In this document: positions 20,020 to 30,094 of the stretch, in pieces | How the letters are laid out: each line of letters begins with the position of its first letter | Position numbering within the stretch: position 1 is the first letter of the stretch | From: Sanderia malayensis | Lineage: Eukaryota > Cnidaria > Scyphozoa > Semaeostomeae > Pelagiidae | Direction: 5' to 3' | DNA length: 64,000 nucleotides | Assembly: GCA_013076295.1 (NCBI GenBank) | Contig: RQOL01000814.1 | Span: 62,001 to 126,000, forward strand | Made by a program: the position numbers and the translations under genes | The notes under the pieces: generated by a model | Databases searched by the model: none | Seen by the model: only the letters and a program-made list of their open reading frames with translations | Told to the model about the DNA's origin: nothing

Positions 20020-20802
20020 TTATGTTCCTGGTCTCCAGGAATCAAGGATGATTTTCTCAGTGTCTTCTCGAAGTTCATAGCCTTGTAAGGGATTCCTGAG
20101 ACATGTACTGCTAACAGATCCAGCTTTGGATATAATGGATGAATCCGCTTTCTGTCGAACGGCAGTTTCAACATATTTGCCGAAGCCGGTATGAGGACAG
20201 GATTTTGCACCAACATTCTCATGATCGCTGGAATTCAATATTGAGTATTCCACTATGGAATAATCATGATCCCATCGGCCTTTTCTTGCAGTATTTTGGA
20301 TACCACCGAACCAATAACACTGAAAGGAGGGAATGCATAAAAATTCAAATTTGTCCACGACAAAGAGAATGCATCACTTGCAATAGACCCAGGATCAGGT
20401 GCCCAAGAAACATATTTTGGCAACTGTTTATTCAACTTGGTGGCAAACAGATCAATATCTGGTTTGCATTTTAAGGCTTGAACAATTTGTTCAAAAATAT
20501 TGGGATTTAATTGCCACTGGTGCAATCGTTAAACTCTCTAAATTTTTTGTCTGCTACAATATTATGAATGCCAGGGACATGCGTGGTGAAACCCAAGAAC
20601 CTATTTTAATACAGAATTCCCAAGTTTCCATGGCAATTTTGTCACAAGAATCAGACTTTGTGCCGCCCATGTTATTTATGTATGCAATGGCTGTTGTGTT
20701 GTCTCGTCTCAGTGCACTGAAGGGGGGTTTTAATAGTTTAGTAAAAATCCTCATCGCTGGCCCATAACCATTTGGCATTCCTCTTAGAATGAATCCCCCC
20801 AT
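20020..20802 (-). pseudogene. DIRS RNase H region fused to truncated RT
   Basis: The upstream frame reads an RT segment (MPNGYGPAMRIFTKLLKPPF) and then jumps to an RNase H segment (ALRRDNTTAIAYINNMGG) whose Asp is the expected catalytic residue. The RT box carrying Y-x-D-D should lie between them and is gone. The following frames (20253-20525, with DIDLFATKLNKQLPKYVSW) belong to the conserved DIRS domain after RNase H. Confidence 0.7.
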
Positions 20803-21632
20803 GCAAACTTGAAGTATTTTTGATGATCAGCATGTATGGGAACACTGTAGAAGTCTACCGATGCCATATAGACATTGTGTTTGATAATATTTAATACATT
20901 CAACAATGACTCCATTTTGAAATGTTGGTATTCTACACTTTGATTTAACTTGTTTAAGTTGAGTATCGTTATATGGCTACCATCCTGCTTTGGCCTAGTA
21001 AAAATGGTCGAGACGAAATCTTCTGAAACTCTACCACACTGGTAAATTACACCCTTCTTAATCAGTTTTTCAATCTCTGAATCAATTATTTCTATTTCAC
21101 GCTGATGATGGTAGATTTTATGAACGGTATGTTTTTTTGGGAGATAACAAAAATCAACTTTCAGACCCCCTTTAACTATGCTTAATATGTATGGGTCATG
21201 TGTAATTTCTTTCCAGGCTGGTAAGTGATATGTAATATGTCCTGCCTGATAGTTTTGAACATCATGTATCAGAGTGTTATTGTCTATAACTTGTGCCATA
21301 CTGACCTCTAATGCTTCTGTACGTTGTGCCTTGGACGAGCTCGTCCTGTTGGTGCCCCTCTCTGCCCCCCCAGGATAGATTCCTGGGAGCACCCTGCCAG
21401 TTTTTTGAATATCCCCTGTTATTATAGCCTCTGGAGTTTGAAGTGTGTTTTCCTCTATATTGTTTACTACCAAAGACTTTGTTGGTAGTTTAAATGTTTT
21501 GCAATTGCTTAGTAACATCAGGCCCAAAGAGGTCTTTGGAGTCCAGAGGGGGGCCGTGTGTGCGATTACGTGTGTTTCGCCGGGTAATCGAGGCCGGGTA
21601 ATTGACTTTATCGTCTTTTTGCTTATTAGCAA
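20784..21632 (-). pseudogene. DIRS reverse transcriptase, N-terminal part
   Basis: This frame contains VSTIFTRPKQDGSHITILNL and SVDFYSVPIHADHQKYFKF, which correspond to RT motifs 1-3, with the first catalytic Asp in SVD. It ends at the deletion described for 20554-20802. The 5' part (to ~21800) looks gag-like. Confidence 0.75.
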
Positions 21633-21814
21633 ATAAGGAGTTTACAATGCCTGCAACTTTACTGTTAATGCTTTTTCCTATCTTTTCAGCCGCTACATGC
21701 TGGATTGACATTTCATCCAGAAAGTCATCTTCTGGTTCGTCATCAGGCCTATTTTGTTGAGGATCAACCAGATTATTAGTGTCTTCATCCAGGCTATTGT
21801 CGTAAGGTGTTTCT

Positions 21815-22640
21815 GTTGAAATTCACCCAGAGCTGGGGACGGTAACCAGAAATTCGGTAGGCGATGTCTCGCTAAGCAATGGTGCTGTACGCTAAGGTTC
21901 TAACCAGAGAATCAAAATTCTTGCGGCAAAATGTATCGATATATAATCAGTTGAGCTCCCAACACTGAGCTCAACGAACTGAAACTGAGCAACGATAATA
22001 GGTTTTACAGAGTATTTAAAACTAGATAACACATGTTACACAAGCGTGATTACATGTAAAATACCCTGTACTTCAACACCCACGAAGAACAGAAGCCCTG
22101 AACACGTTGGTGGCTTCAACGCGCTCCACTGGCTCTATACATCTAGGCGCGAAGATAGCCTGGGCCTCGTGCACGTACGTTGCACAGAAGCCATAATTAA
22201 GTACCTAAAATTCTATTGTTTGTTAATTAACTGCGCATATCGAAGGACATCTCGGTGTCCACGTAATCTTTAAGTAATCTTCATAATATAGTCCACGTAG
22301 CTTCAATAACAATGAAAGACATCTCGGTGTCCACGTAATATTCAAACTTCAATCTTCAAATTCTCTAAATCTTCGTAATATCGTATAATTCTTCATAATT
22401 CTTCATAACTCTTTATAATCTTCATAATCTTCGTAATTCTTTATAATCTTAATATTTCTTCGTAATCTTCGTAATTCTTTATAATCTTAATATTTCTTCG
22501 TAATTCTTTATAATCTTCATAATTAGTCGTAGTACAAAATTCACCTGCAACTCGTTGCAATTCGATACGTGAATTGTTATCAAATATAATAATAATAATA
22601 ATGAAATAGCCGCTACAATAATAATAATAATAATGATAAT
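21815..22640. other. Foreign stretch inside DIRS, with AT-rich tandem repeats
   Basis: DIRS gag-like coding stops on both sides of this stretch. From 21815 it begins TGTTGAAATTCACC, which could be an LTR start, and has a TATTTAAA box near 22012. From about 22260 it turns into degenerate repeats of CTTCGTAATTCTTTATAAT type and then AATAAT runs. A solo LTR is possible but its right end and target duplication could not be found. Confidence 0.35.
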
Positions 22641-23116
22641 AAGATGGGCCCCATGATACTATCATGCCCTTCGAGACTGAGACAATCACCTTCTACTCTA
22701 GTCCCAGTAGGGTCATTATTCGTATCCCGCGTTTGGGATGTCAAGGCCTCTTTGCGATTCTTTTTACAAGGGACCCGGTCCCCTCCTGGATCTGATGAAT
22801 CACTCCCCTCATCAGCATACTCAAACCTCCGTTTTCGAGTTTTCCTGGGGTTGATAGGCCCTTTGCCCCCAGGTAGCCCTTCTACTTCGACAGAATCATT
22901 CCCTCTGTCATGGTTTGAAGGCTTATCCCGCCCAAGGCTTTGCTCCTCAATAACTTTAAAAATGCCAGTAAACTTTGTAGCTAGCCCCGACGCCAAGCTC
23001 TCCATCCCCGATTGGAGTGTTCTGGCAAGGCGCTCAAAGTTTTCGTTTTGGGCCTGCGCCAGTGCCTGCAAGTCCGGGGGGCCCGAGGAAACTTCCTCTG
23101 CCGCGTCAAGATCCAT
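22641..23116 (-). pseudogene. DIRS gag-like frame
   Basis: The frame starts with an ATG at 23116 (MDLDAAEEVSSGPP). It reads a hydrophilic protein with NENFERLARTLQSGMESL and a basic KTRKRRFEYADEGS stretch, as in DIRS gag proteins. It begins ~150 bp inside the right terminal repeat, the correct place for the first DIRS frame. It is cut by the foreign stretch ending at 22640. Confidence 0.55.
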
Positions 23117-23308
23117 AATAAGTAAAAATAAAGAAAGATCTGACCTTAATTGTCCTGTATGCTTGCCTTGTTGTCTTTTAATTTTCCAAAATTCGGAAGA
23201 CAGCTTCTTCCCAAGTGAGCGAAAAACGTGCGTCAGTGAAGTAAATGAAACGCGCGTGCGCGGTATCTCATGGTGTCTACTTCGTAGTCACCACAGGGAG
23301 ATAGAATT

Positions 23309-24763
23309 CAAAGAGGCAAGAGCCTGTCTTAGCTCCAACTGTATTGGCTCGGAGCGCCAGAAAATGGAGAAGCCAGAAAATAGAGAAATTGAGGCTCCCA
23401 GAAAATGGAGAAATCTTTGTTTTCTTGCTTGTTTGTTGCTGATTACCTTCCAGAAACACTTCTAAAACGTCGGGAATGCTGTTTTACAGGTTTTTGCCAA
23501 GTTTAAACAAATTAGCAATAATATAAGTAATGTTTTAGTGCATTTAAAAACCCCACAGTGCTGCGAAAACCATAGAGATAGGATATATACTAAACTAGAG
23601 GGCTAACTCCTATTGTTTCGGTCATAGCGAGGCTGATACTCTGTGCGCCATCTTGTTGACGGGAGAAGTTGCGGAAATATTCAATGCACGGCAATGTCTG
23701 GAGCTCACCCAAAGTTTAAATTTAAAGCTTATAGCGTGATTAGTAGGAGATGGGGTGGGCGTCCGGGCCCACGCATGCGCAGTAGGCGGATCTAGGTAAA
23801 AAATTGAGGGGTGCTAAAAAATTTTGGGGCGTAATTTTTGCGAACCACGCCCATTTTTAGTAGAAACTCGCTAACAAAGAACGATTAAAATGTTTCGTTT
23901 TATTGTAAAATCAATATGAAAATAAAGTCATTAAGATTGTAAAAAATTTTCAAAAATATTCTCTGGCAAAACAAACTGCTGGAAAGCAAACAAACAAGTT
24001 TATATGATAATAAATTGATAACTCAGGGTTTACTCAGAATGTTCTGTGACTAAAATGTTAAGAAGTTTCATTCTTCTTGGGTGGTTGTTAGCAAATCAGT
24101 CAATAATAGTGGTTTAGGTCAATTTCTCTATGGACATGCAAAATTGCAAGTCCATTCACCCTATTCTCAACCATGGATAGGATCAATAGACTTGCATTCA
24201 TTATTCAACTGAGGGTTAACATGGCAATTGAACAGCATCTCATATATGACTCAAAAAGAGCTATCAACAATTGGATAGTAGCATTCATTTAGCCTGCCAA
24301 CAACACTTGAAATTGCAGAAATACTAATGAAGGATGAAAAACTGTAATTATTTGCAACATTTGCAGCTTCTGAGAATACAGCTGGAACTCTATCATTTTT
24401 TGAAAATTATTTGTATGCCTCATTGGAGATGTAAATGAAAAAATTGTATTCTCATCAACAACTTGAATATCTCTGACATGGCCATAAAGAAGAGGATGAT
24501 CAGCATAGTAACCTAGCATGCAATAATAGCTCCATACATGTCAGACATAACAGACAAATTTTCGTCCACAATCAATGAAATGGATGAAGCAGCATTAAAA
24601 AGACAAGATCTGTTTGGTTTAGAGCACACATATATAATTTAATGTGTGTAAATCTGAAATCCTGAACTTACTTAGGATGTTAAGGGGTGGTCAATTCAAT
24701 TTTGTTAGCCATTTAGCCAACAAAAAACAAGTTGGAAACTGCAACCTTGCTGCTTCGTCGGGC
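23309..24763. other. Gene-free spacer, possible hAT end at 23780
   Basis: No supported gene. Near 23340-23430 a CAGAAAATGGAGAA motif is repeated three times. CAGTAGGCGGATCTAGG at 23780 resembles a hAT-type left end. The ACCACGCCCATTTTT nearby resembles the interior of the MITE at 27851, but no matching right end was found. Confidence 0.35.
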
Positions 24764-24961
24764 CTAGGCAAACCCAAAAGCAAGCTCATTCTTTGCCTTT
24801 TTGATTTTCACATTACAAGATTCCTTGTCTTGATTTTTAAAATAATCCGAAACAAAGCGCAGACACGCTTCCTTCAAATTGCATAAAATTTTCGGTTTGT
24901 CATGATAATCAGGTTTTTCATCCAAAATGACTTCACGGATTTCACGAAGCGTGACAGCCAT
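24764..24961 (-). CDS. Short unrecognised open frame (possible first exon)
   Basis: From the ATG at 24961 the frame reads MAVTLREIREVILDEKPDYH, a charged, plausibly globular protein of about 65 codons. I do not recognise a family. It could be the first exon of a spliced gene or a remnant. Its start lies about 80 bp from a duplicated sequence at 25036-25181 that may contain its promoter. Confidence 0.25.
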   Translation of the reverse strand: MAVTLREIREVILDEKPDYHDKPKILCNLKEACLRFVSDYFKNQDKESCNVKIKKAKNELAFGFA

Positions 24962-25035
24962 TTTGTATGAATAGAATGAAAGTTGCTTGAGCAACTCGTG
25001 CTGGTCAGTACTCTGCCACTCGTCATGAGACCTTG

Positions 25036-25181
25036 ATCATTTGAGCAACCCTTATACGATGATTTGATTGGTCTGCGAACTATTTTTGAAAAAGAGTTGC
25101 TCCCGCTCCATTTGAGCAACCCTCATACGATGTTTTGATTGGCCTGCGAACTATTTTTGAAATAAAGAGTTGCTCCCGCTC
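25036..25181. repeat. ~73-bp tandem duplication
   Basis: Two adjacent copies of TTTGAGCAACCCTYATACGA through TTTTGATTGG to GAGTTGCTCCCGCTC, with a few differences, abut BEL copy 2. Each copy contains an inverted pair GAGCAAC/GTTGCTC. It may be part of a terminal repeat of an unrecognised element. Confidence 0.7.
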
Positions 25182-26264
25182 AATTGCTGAGGCTGAAGGA
25201 ATTTCCATACATGACAGTTCATCAGTGAAATCAGCATCACGTGTATCAGCATGGGTTGAAAAGATCAGAGAAAATAATAATAATCCATCAAATATTCCTA
25301 AAAAAATTCAATCAACAAGTCCTGATAAAAAGTTAAACCCAGAGGCAAAAGAGTGGTGCAATAATAATCATCAGGAACCAATTCAGCTTACACAGTCGGC
25401 ACCCTTCATGCAAGAAATGGAAAATCTATTGATTCAACAGCAACAACACACCTTGGCATTGATGCTTCCACAACCCGAGCTACCTACCTTTGGCGGTGAT
25501 CCCATTGAATATTGCAACTTCATCAGATCCTTTGAGAATTTGATTGAAGCAAGAACTGACAACTGTAGCGCTAGGCTTTATTATCTAATACACACTACAA
25601 GTGGAGATGTTCGAGAATTAATGAGCAGTTGTTTATCAATGAATCACAATGAAGGCTATTATGAGGCACGAAGGCTGTTGAAAAGAGCGACATGGGAAAG
25701 AATACAGAATAGCAAGTGCTTACATCGACAGAATAATATCAGGTCCTTCTATACGAGCTGAAAAGGCCGAAGAACTTCGCAAGTTTTCTATTCTCCTGAC
25801 AAGCTGCAAAAATACGCTGAAAGAAATCGGATACCTCAATCAGATAAATAATCCAGATTCACTGAAGAAGATTATAGCGTTTACCCTTTGAAATGAAGCG
25901 TAAATGGCGTGACATTGCCGATGATATATCAGAGAACAAGCAGCGAGAAATCACCATTGAAGATGTAGCAGCATTTGTTGAGAAAAGAGCAAGATCTGCC
26001 TCACACCCAATATTTGGGGACATACTACCTCCAAAACAGTATCAAGGAAAACCGCAAAAATCTGCTAACAGTCCTCTGAGAGCTCCAGGAAGAGCAGCAG
26101 CATTTGGTATTTCTGGAGATTTAAAGAATTATCAAACATCACGCAATCTACCTCAGTGTCCTTTGTGTAAGAATAACCATTGGCTTTCAAGGTGTAATGA
26201 ATTCAGAAGCAAGTCAGTAGAAGAACGCTTTGAAAGTCACAAAATCAAAGGGACTTTGCAATAA
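25181..26264 (+). pseudogene. BEL/Pao gag (frameshifted)
   Basis: This holds the gag segment typical of BEL elements (DUF1759-like: LPTFGGDPIEYCNFIRSFE, ... RLYYLIHTTSGDVRELM). It continues after frameshifts near 25700 and 25890 with KRKWRDIADDI and a first zinc knuckle (CPLCKNNHWLSRC). The second knuckle (CNNCLTPGHISREC) lies in the next frame from 26230. The protein would form virus-like particles around the RNA. Confidence 0.8.
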
Positions 26265-28880
26265 TTGTTTAACACCTGGTCATATCTCAAGAGAATGTCC
26301 TAAAGAACGTTTCTGCAAAGTTGATGGCTGCAAGTTAAAGCATTCTACCTTTCTACACCCTTTGCAGGATAAAAAGGTCAACGTAAAATCACCTGAGAAA
26401 GAAGAAGTTACAAAATGTAATGAAAACAATGAAGTAAGTGGACAGAGTGGCTATATCAAGATCAGAGAGAACCAGAATACACAGAAAGCTGTAACAAGTT
26501 TAGCAATAGTATCTGTAAAAGTCAAGGTGCCAGGTCATGCTACTGTTGTAGAAACCTATGCCTTCTTGGACAGTGGTTCAAATACCACCTTCTGCACAAA
26601 GGAGCTTATGGACCAGCTTCACGCAACTGGAAGAGAAACTACGTTGTCTCTAACTACTCTAGGCATTAAAAGTAATCAGACTAAAACATCTGTTTTGAGT
26701 TTACAAGTTAGTGATCTTGATGAAAATAACATTATTGATCTACCTCTTGTATTTTCTACTCTTCCACTGCCTGTAACGACGGAAAACCGAGCAAACAACC
26801 TTGATCTATGTAATTTTCCACATCTGCAAGAAATCAACTTGGCAGACATCGATGCTGATATAGGACTCCTTATCGGCAGCAATGTACCTAGAGCACTCGA
26901 ACCCAGAGAAGTAAAATCAGGTAAACCAGGAGAACCATATGCAACAAGAACAGATCTTGGATGGGTAATCAATGGCCCATTGATGAGATCTGGAGACTCG
27001 CACCACACAGCAAATCTGATCAAAACTGATGTAGATTTGAGCATGCAATTCAAGAAGTACTGTGAATTGGATTTCAATGACTCATCCTATAATTCAAAGG
27101 CTGCCATGTCACAAGAGGATAAAAGAGCTCTAGATAACATGAAGTCCTCTATTCAATTGAAGGATGGTCATTATGAAATAAGTCTTCCGTGGAAAGTCGG
27201 ATGTCCTGATCTGCCTAATAACCGGTCTATGGCGGAATATCGTCTACAACATTTGAAAGGTAGATTACAGAGAGACCCAGCTCTGCTGGATAAATACAAG
27301 GCATTCATCGATAATCTATTAGAAAAAGGATATGCAAGAGAGGTCCCTCCAGACAAGAATGACAGTAAAAGGAAATGGTTCTTGCCTCACCACCCAGTAT
27401 TTCATCCTAAGAAGCCGGAGAAAACTCGTGTCGTATTTGATTGTTCGGCAAGATATCAAGATATCTCCTTGAATAGCCAGCTCTCACAGGGGCCAGATTT
27501 GACTAATACTCTAGTTGGGGTACTAACGAGATTTCGTGTTGGACCCGTGGCCGTTATGGCAGATATCGAAGGAATGTTTTTGCAAGTGAAAGTTCCGGTT
27601 GAAGATGCGAATTGCCTTCAGTTCTTGTGGTGGCCAGATGGAGATTTACAGTCCAAGCCGAAAGAATACCAAATGTTAGTTCACATATTTGGTGCAACTT
27701 TTTCTCCTAGTTGTGCTTCCTTTGCCTTGCTACAGACAGCAGAGGATAACAAAGATGACTTCGATCCAATTACCGTGGAAACCATGAAGGAGAAATTTTA
27801 CGTAGATGACTGCCTAAAATCAGTTGAATCAGAACAGCAAGCGGTAAAACCAGTTGTGATTTCTAAAAAAATTAACAAGGGGGGCTCCAAAAGCAAAACC
27901 TCCAGAGTGGGTGTGGTTTTTTGCGACCACACCCATGTTTTCATTGGCGCAAATATGAAAAAAGTGCTCACACAAACCAAACCAAACCAAACAATGGTTT
28001 ATAAACCTTTAAAGGAATGGAAACAACTGAATAAGACACCGATGATACGAGAATTAACATCTAGCATGCAACGAACATCAGAATCTTTACAAATGAGGCC
28101 TTAAACTTTAACTTTAGGATAACGAGAAATTTTGCAGAGCACAAATACAGAGATTGTTTGGGGGGGGTTAGCCCCCCAAATTCAGCATATACTTTAACAA
28201 GGGGGGCTCCGCCCCCCTGCGCCCCCTTAGAAATCACCACTGGGTAAAACTTCAAACAGAGCTTCGACAGCTACTATCCAGAGGTGGATTTCGTATAACA
28301 AAGTGGACGTCAAGCTCCATAAAGGTATTAGAATCAGTGCCCGAGTCAGAAAGAGCCCCAGCCGTAAAGAATCTAGATTTTGAAGATACGACATTAGAGC
28401 GAGCTCTTGGAGTTCAGTGGAACGTCACTAGTGACAGTTTTGAATTCAAGATTGCCATTAAGGACATGAAGTCCTCGCGCAGAGGCATTCTGTCAACCGT
28501 CAGCTCTATCTACGACCCGCTAGGCTTCGCAGCACCATTCATACTACCAGCAAAGACAATTCTGCAAGATCTTTGTCGTTTAAAGTTGAGCTGGGACGAC
28601 GAAATACCAAACAGCAATTCATTGCAGTGGAGGAATTGGCTGCATGACTTACCAGATTTAGAGAACTATACCATCGATCGCTGTTTCAAACCTGAAGGAT
28701 TCGGAAATATCGCTACATCACAGTTACACCACTTTTCAGATGCATCGCAAATCGGTTACGGTGCAGTTTCCTACTTACGTATCACAAACGAAATGGGAAA
28801 CATGCAAACAAGTTTTTCATTACGTTTTAGATATATCAGCGTGGAATCATGTGTAAACTGTGGGAATAACGATCAATTAT
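26230..28880 (+). pseudogene. BEL/Pao pol: protease, reverse transcriptase, RNase H start
   Basis: An open frame of about 540 codons holds protease (AFLDSGSNTTFC; LLIGSNVPRAL; LGWVINGPL) and RT (KTRVVFDCSAR, VAVMADIEGMF with the first Asp, and KFYVDDCL with the Y-V-D-D box). It is cut at 27850 by a MITE. After that insert the frame resumes and reads through GILSTVSSIYDPLGFAAPFI and into HHFSDASQIGYGAVSYL, the RNase H start with its catalytic Asp. It then enters satellite DNA at about 28796. Integrase is absent. Confidence 0.85.
27851..28242. mobile_element. hAT-type MITE in BEL reverse transcriptase
   Basis: 392 bp with inverted ends CAGTTGTGATTTCTAA/TTAGAAATCACCACTG and a perfect 8-bp target duplication GGTAAAAC (27843-27850 and 28243-28250). 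Removing it restores the BEL frame. CAG-type ends and an 8-bp duplication are typical of hAT. The G/C-rich AAGGGGGGCTCC subterminal motifs form hairpins. There is no transposase inside. Confidence 0.9.
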
Positions 28881-29560
28881 TGCATGAATAAACAAACATG
28901 CCAGGATATAAAAGAAACTAAACGTATCGGGCATAGCCCTTCCTCAGTAGTGGTGAAGAAAAGAACGCAAAGGGCGGTTAAGCCGCAGAAATCGAAAGTA
29001 CGAAAAATAGAAATAAAGAACGTGCAATGGAATAAGACGTCGCAAGGAAAAGAGTAGCATAAGTAAAGCTGCGAAGGAGGAATAGATGACGTAACAGTAA
29101 AAAATGTCTATGAAAAAGAAAAATGTTTATTGAGTCCAACAGGGAAAAGCGTCCCAAGCTTAAAAATTAAACGGTTTTCTAAAGTTTTTCTCTGTTAACT
29201 GCAAACAGGCGCCATACCGAGAACAGACATATCATCTTTCGAGTGGCCAAGAAGGTTAAAATGCTTTGACACGTTGCTATCTGTATCTGTATTTTTTTTC
29301 TTTTTTTTTCATAGACATTTTTTACTTTTACGTTATCTATTCCTCCTTCGCAGCTTTACTTATGCTACTCTTTTCCTTGCGACGTCTTATTCCATTGCAC
29401 GTTCTTTATTTCTATTTTTCGTACTTTCGATTTCTACGGCTTAACCGCCCTTTGCGTTCTTTTCTTCACCACTACTGAGGAAGGGCTATGCCCGATACGT
29501 TTAGTTTCTTTTATATCCTGGCATGTTTGTTTATTCATACAATAATTGATCGTTATATAC
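28866..29560. mobile_element. Long inverted-repeat (fold-back) insertion in satellite
   Basis: Two arms of about 260 bp (28866-29130 and 29295-29560) are near-perfect complements separated by ~165 bp. The outer ends are ATAACGATCAATTATTG and its complement. Each arm contains CTGAGGA, a GGGC/GCCC hairpin and CGATACG, reminiscent of a degenerate hammerhead ribozyme core. Inverted LTR-like repeats with hammerheads are known from Penelope-like elements, so this may be a remnant of one. The target duplication is unclear. Confidence 0.7.
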
Positions 29561-29759
29561 TATTACAATTGCCGTACGTCACTTTATTGATTTTAACCTG
29601 TGGGAATGAATGTTAATTTTCATTAGTGTAAATTGTGGGAATGAAAGTTATTTTTTATTAGTGTAAATTATGGGAATGAATGTTAATATCACTGAAAAAA
29701 AGCAACTAGAAGTGTTTTCAATTAACTTTAGATGCATCTACCTGGATTCTTGTGTAAAT

Positions 29760-30094
29760 CATAGGCGGCGACTACGTGGGTGCTTGGGGGCTCAAGCCCC
29801 CTCGGGAAATTTCTATACGGGGCTCAGCCCCCCCCCCTGGGAATTTTGTTTCGGATCTGAAAAAACACGGTTATTTTATTGAAGAAACACTAATCAAAGA
29901 ATTGAACTGATGATACTGTAGACCATGATGTTAATATCTTTTTTATTGCAATGTTTTGTGTTTTGTTATACATAATACATATGTATATTGTACGTTATTA
30001 AAAGTGATAGGGAGTTTTTTTACCTTTTTATTTTTCCAATCTTTTTTTTTTAATTTTGAGCCCCCCCTGGGAAAAATAAAAATCGGCGCCTATG
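29760..30094. mobile_element. hAT-type MITE in satellite
   Basis: 335 bp with inverted ends CATAGGCGGCGA/TCGGCGCCTATG and an 8-bp target duplication GTGTAAAT (29752-29759 and 30095-30102), which lies in the satellite unit. The C-rich runs near both ends are arranged as inverted copies. No gene is inside. Confidence 0.8.

Larger units (their letters stand above)
18965..23308 (-). mobile_element. DIRS tyrosine-recombinase retrotransposon
   Basis: Inverted terminal repeats of 44 bp (18965-19008 and 23265-23308, sharing ATCTCCCTGTG and ACTACGAAGTAGACACC) enclose, on the minus strand, a gag-like frame, RT, RNase H and a tyrosine recombinase. Inverted ends plus a recombinase in place of an integrase define DIRS elements, which insert as circles and make no target duplication. 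The element is defective: part of RT is deleted, several frames are shifted, and an ~800-bp foreign stretch lies between gag and RT. Confidence 0.85.
25181..28796 (+). mobile_element. BEL/Pao retrotransposon, copy 2 (truncated at both ends)
   Basis: The + strand carries gag, zinc knuckles, protease, RT and part of RNase H of a BEL/Pao element from a different family than copy 1. No LTRs are seen. The left end joins the duplicated sequence at 25181 and the right end passes directly into satellite at 28796. A hAT-type MITE (27851-28242) interrupts RT. Confidence 0.85.

Noticed and set aside
22441..22689. Frame with YYHYYYYYC and NYEDYKEL repeats
   Set aside because: It is a translation of AT-rich microsatellite sequence in the stretch inserted in DIRS.
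29266..29478. 70-codon hydrophobic frame, membrane-like
   Set aside because: It lies in one arm of a long inverted repeat and is a T-rich by-product.
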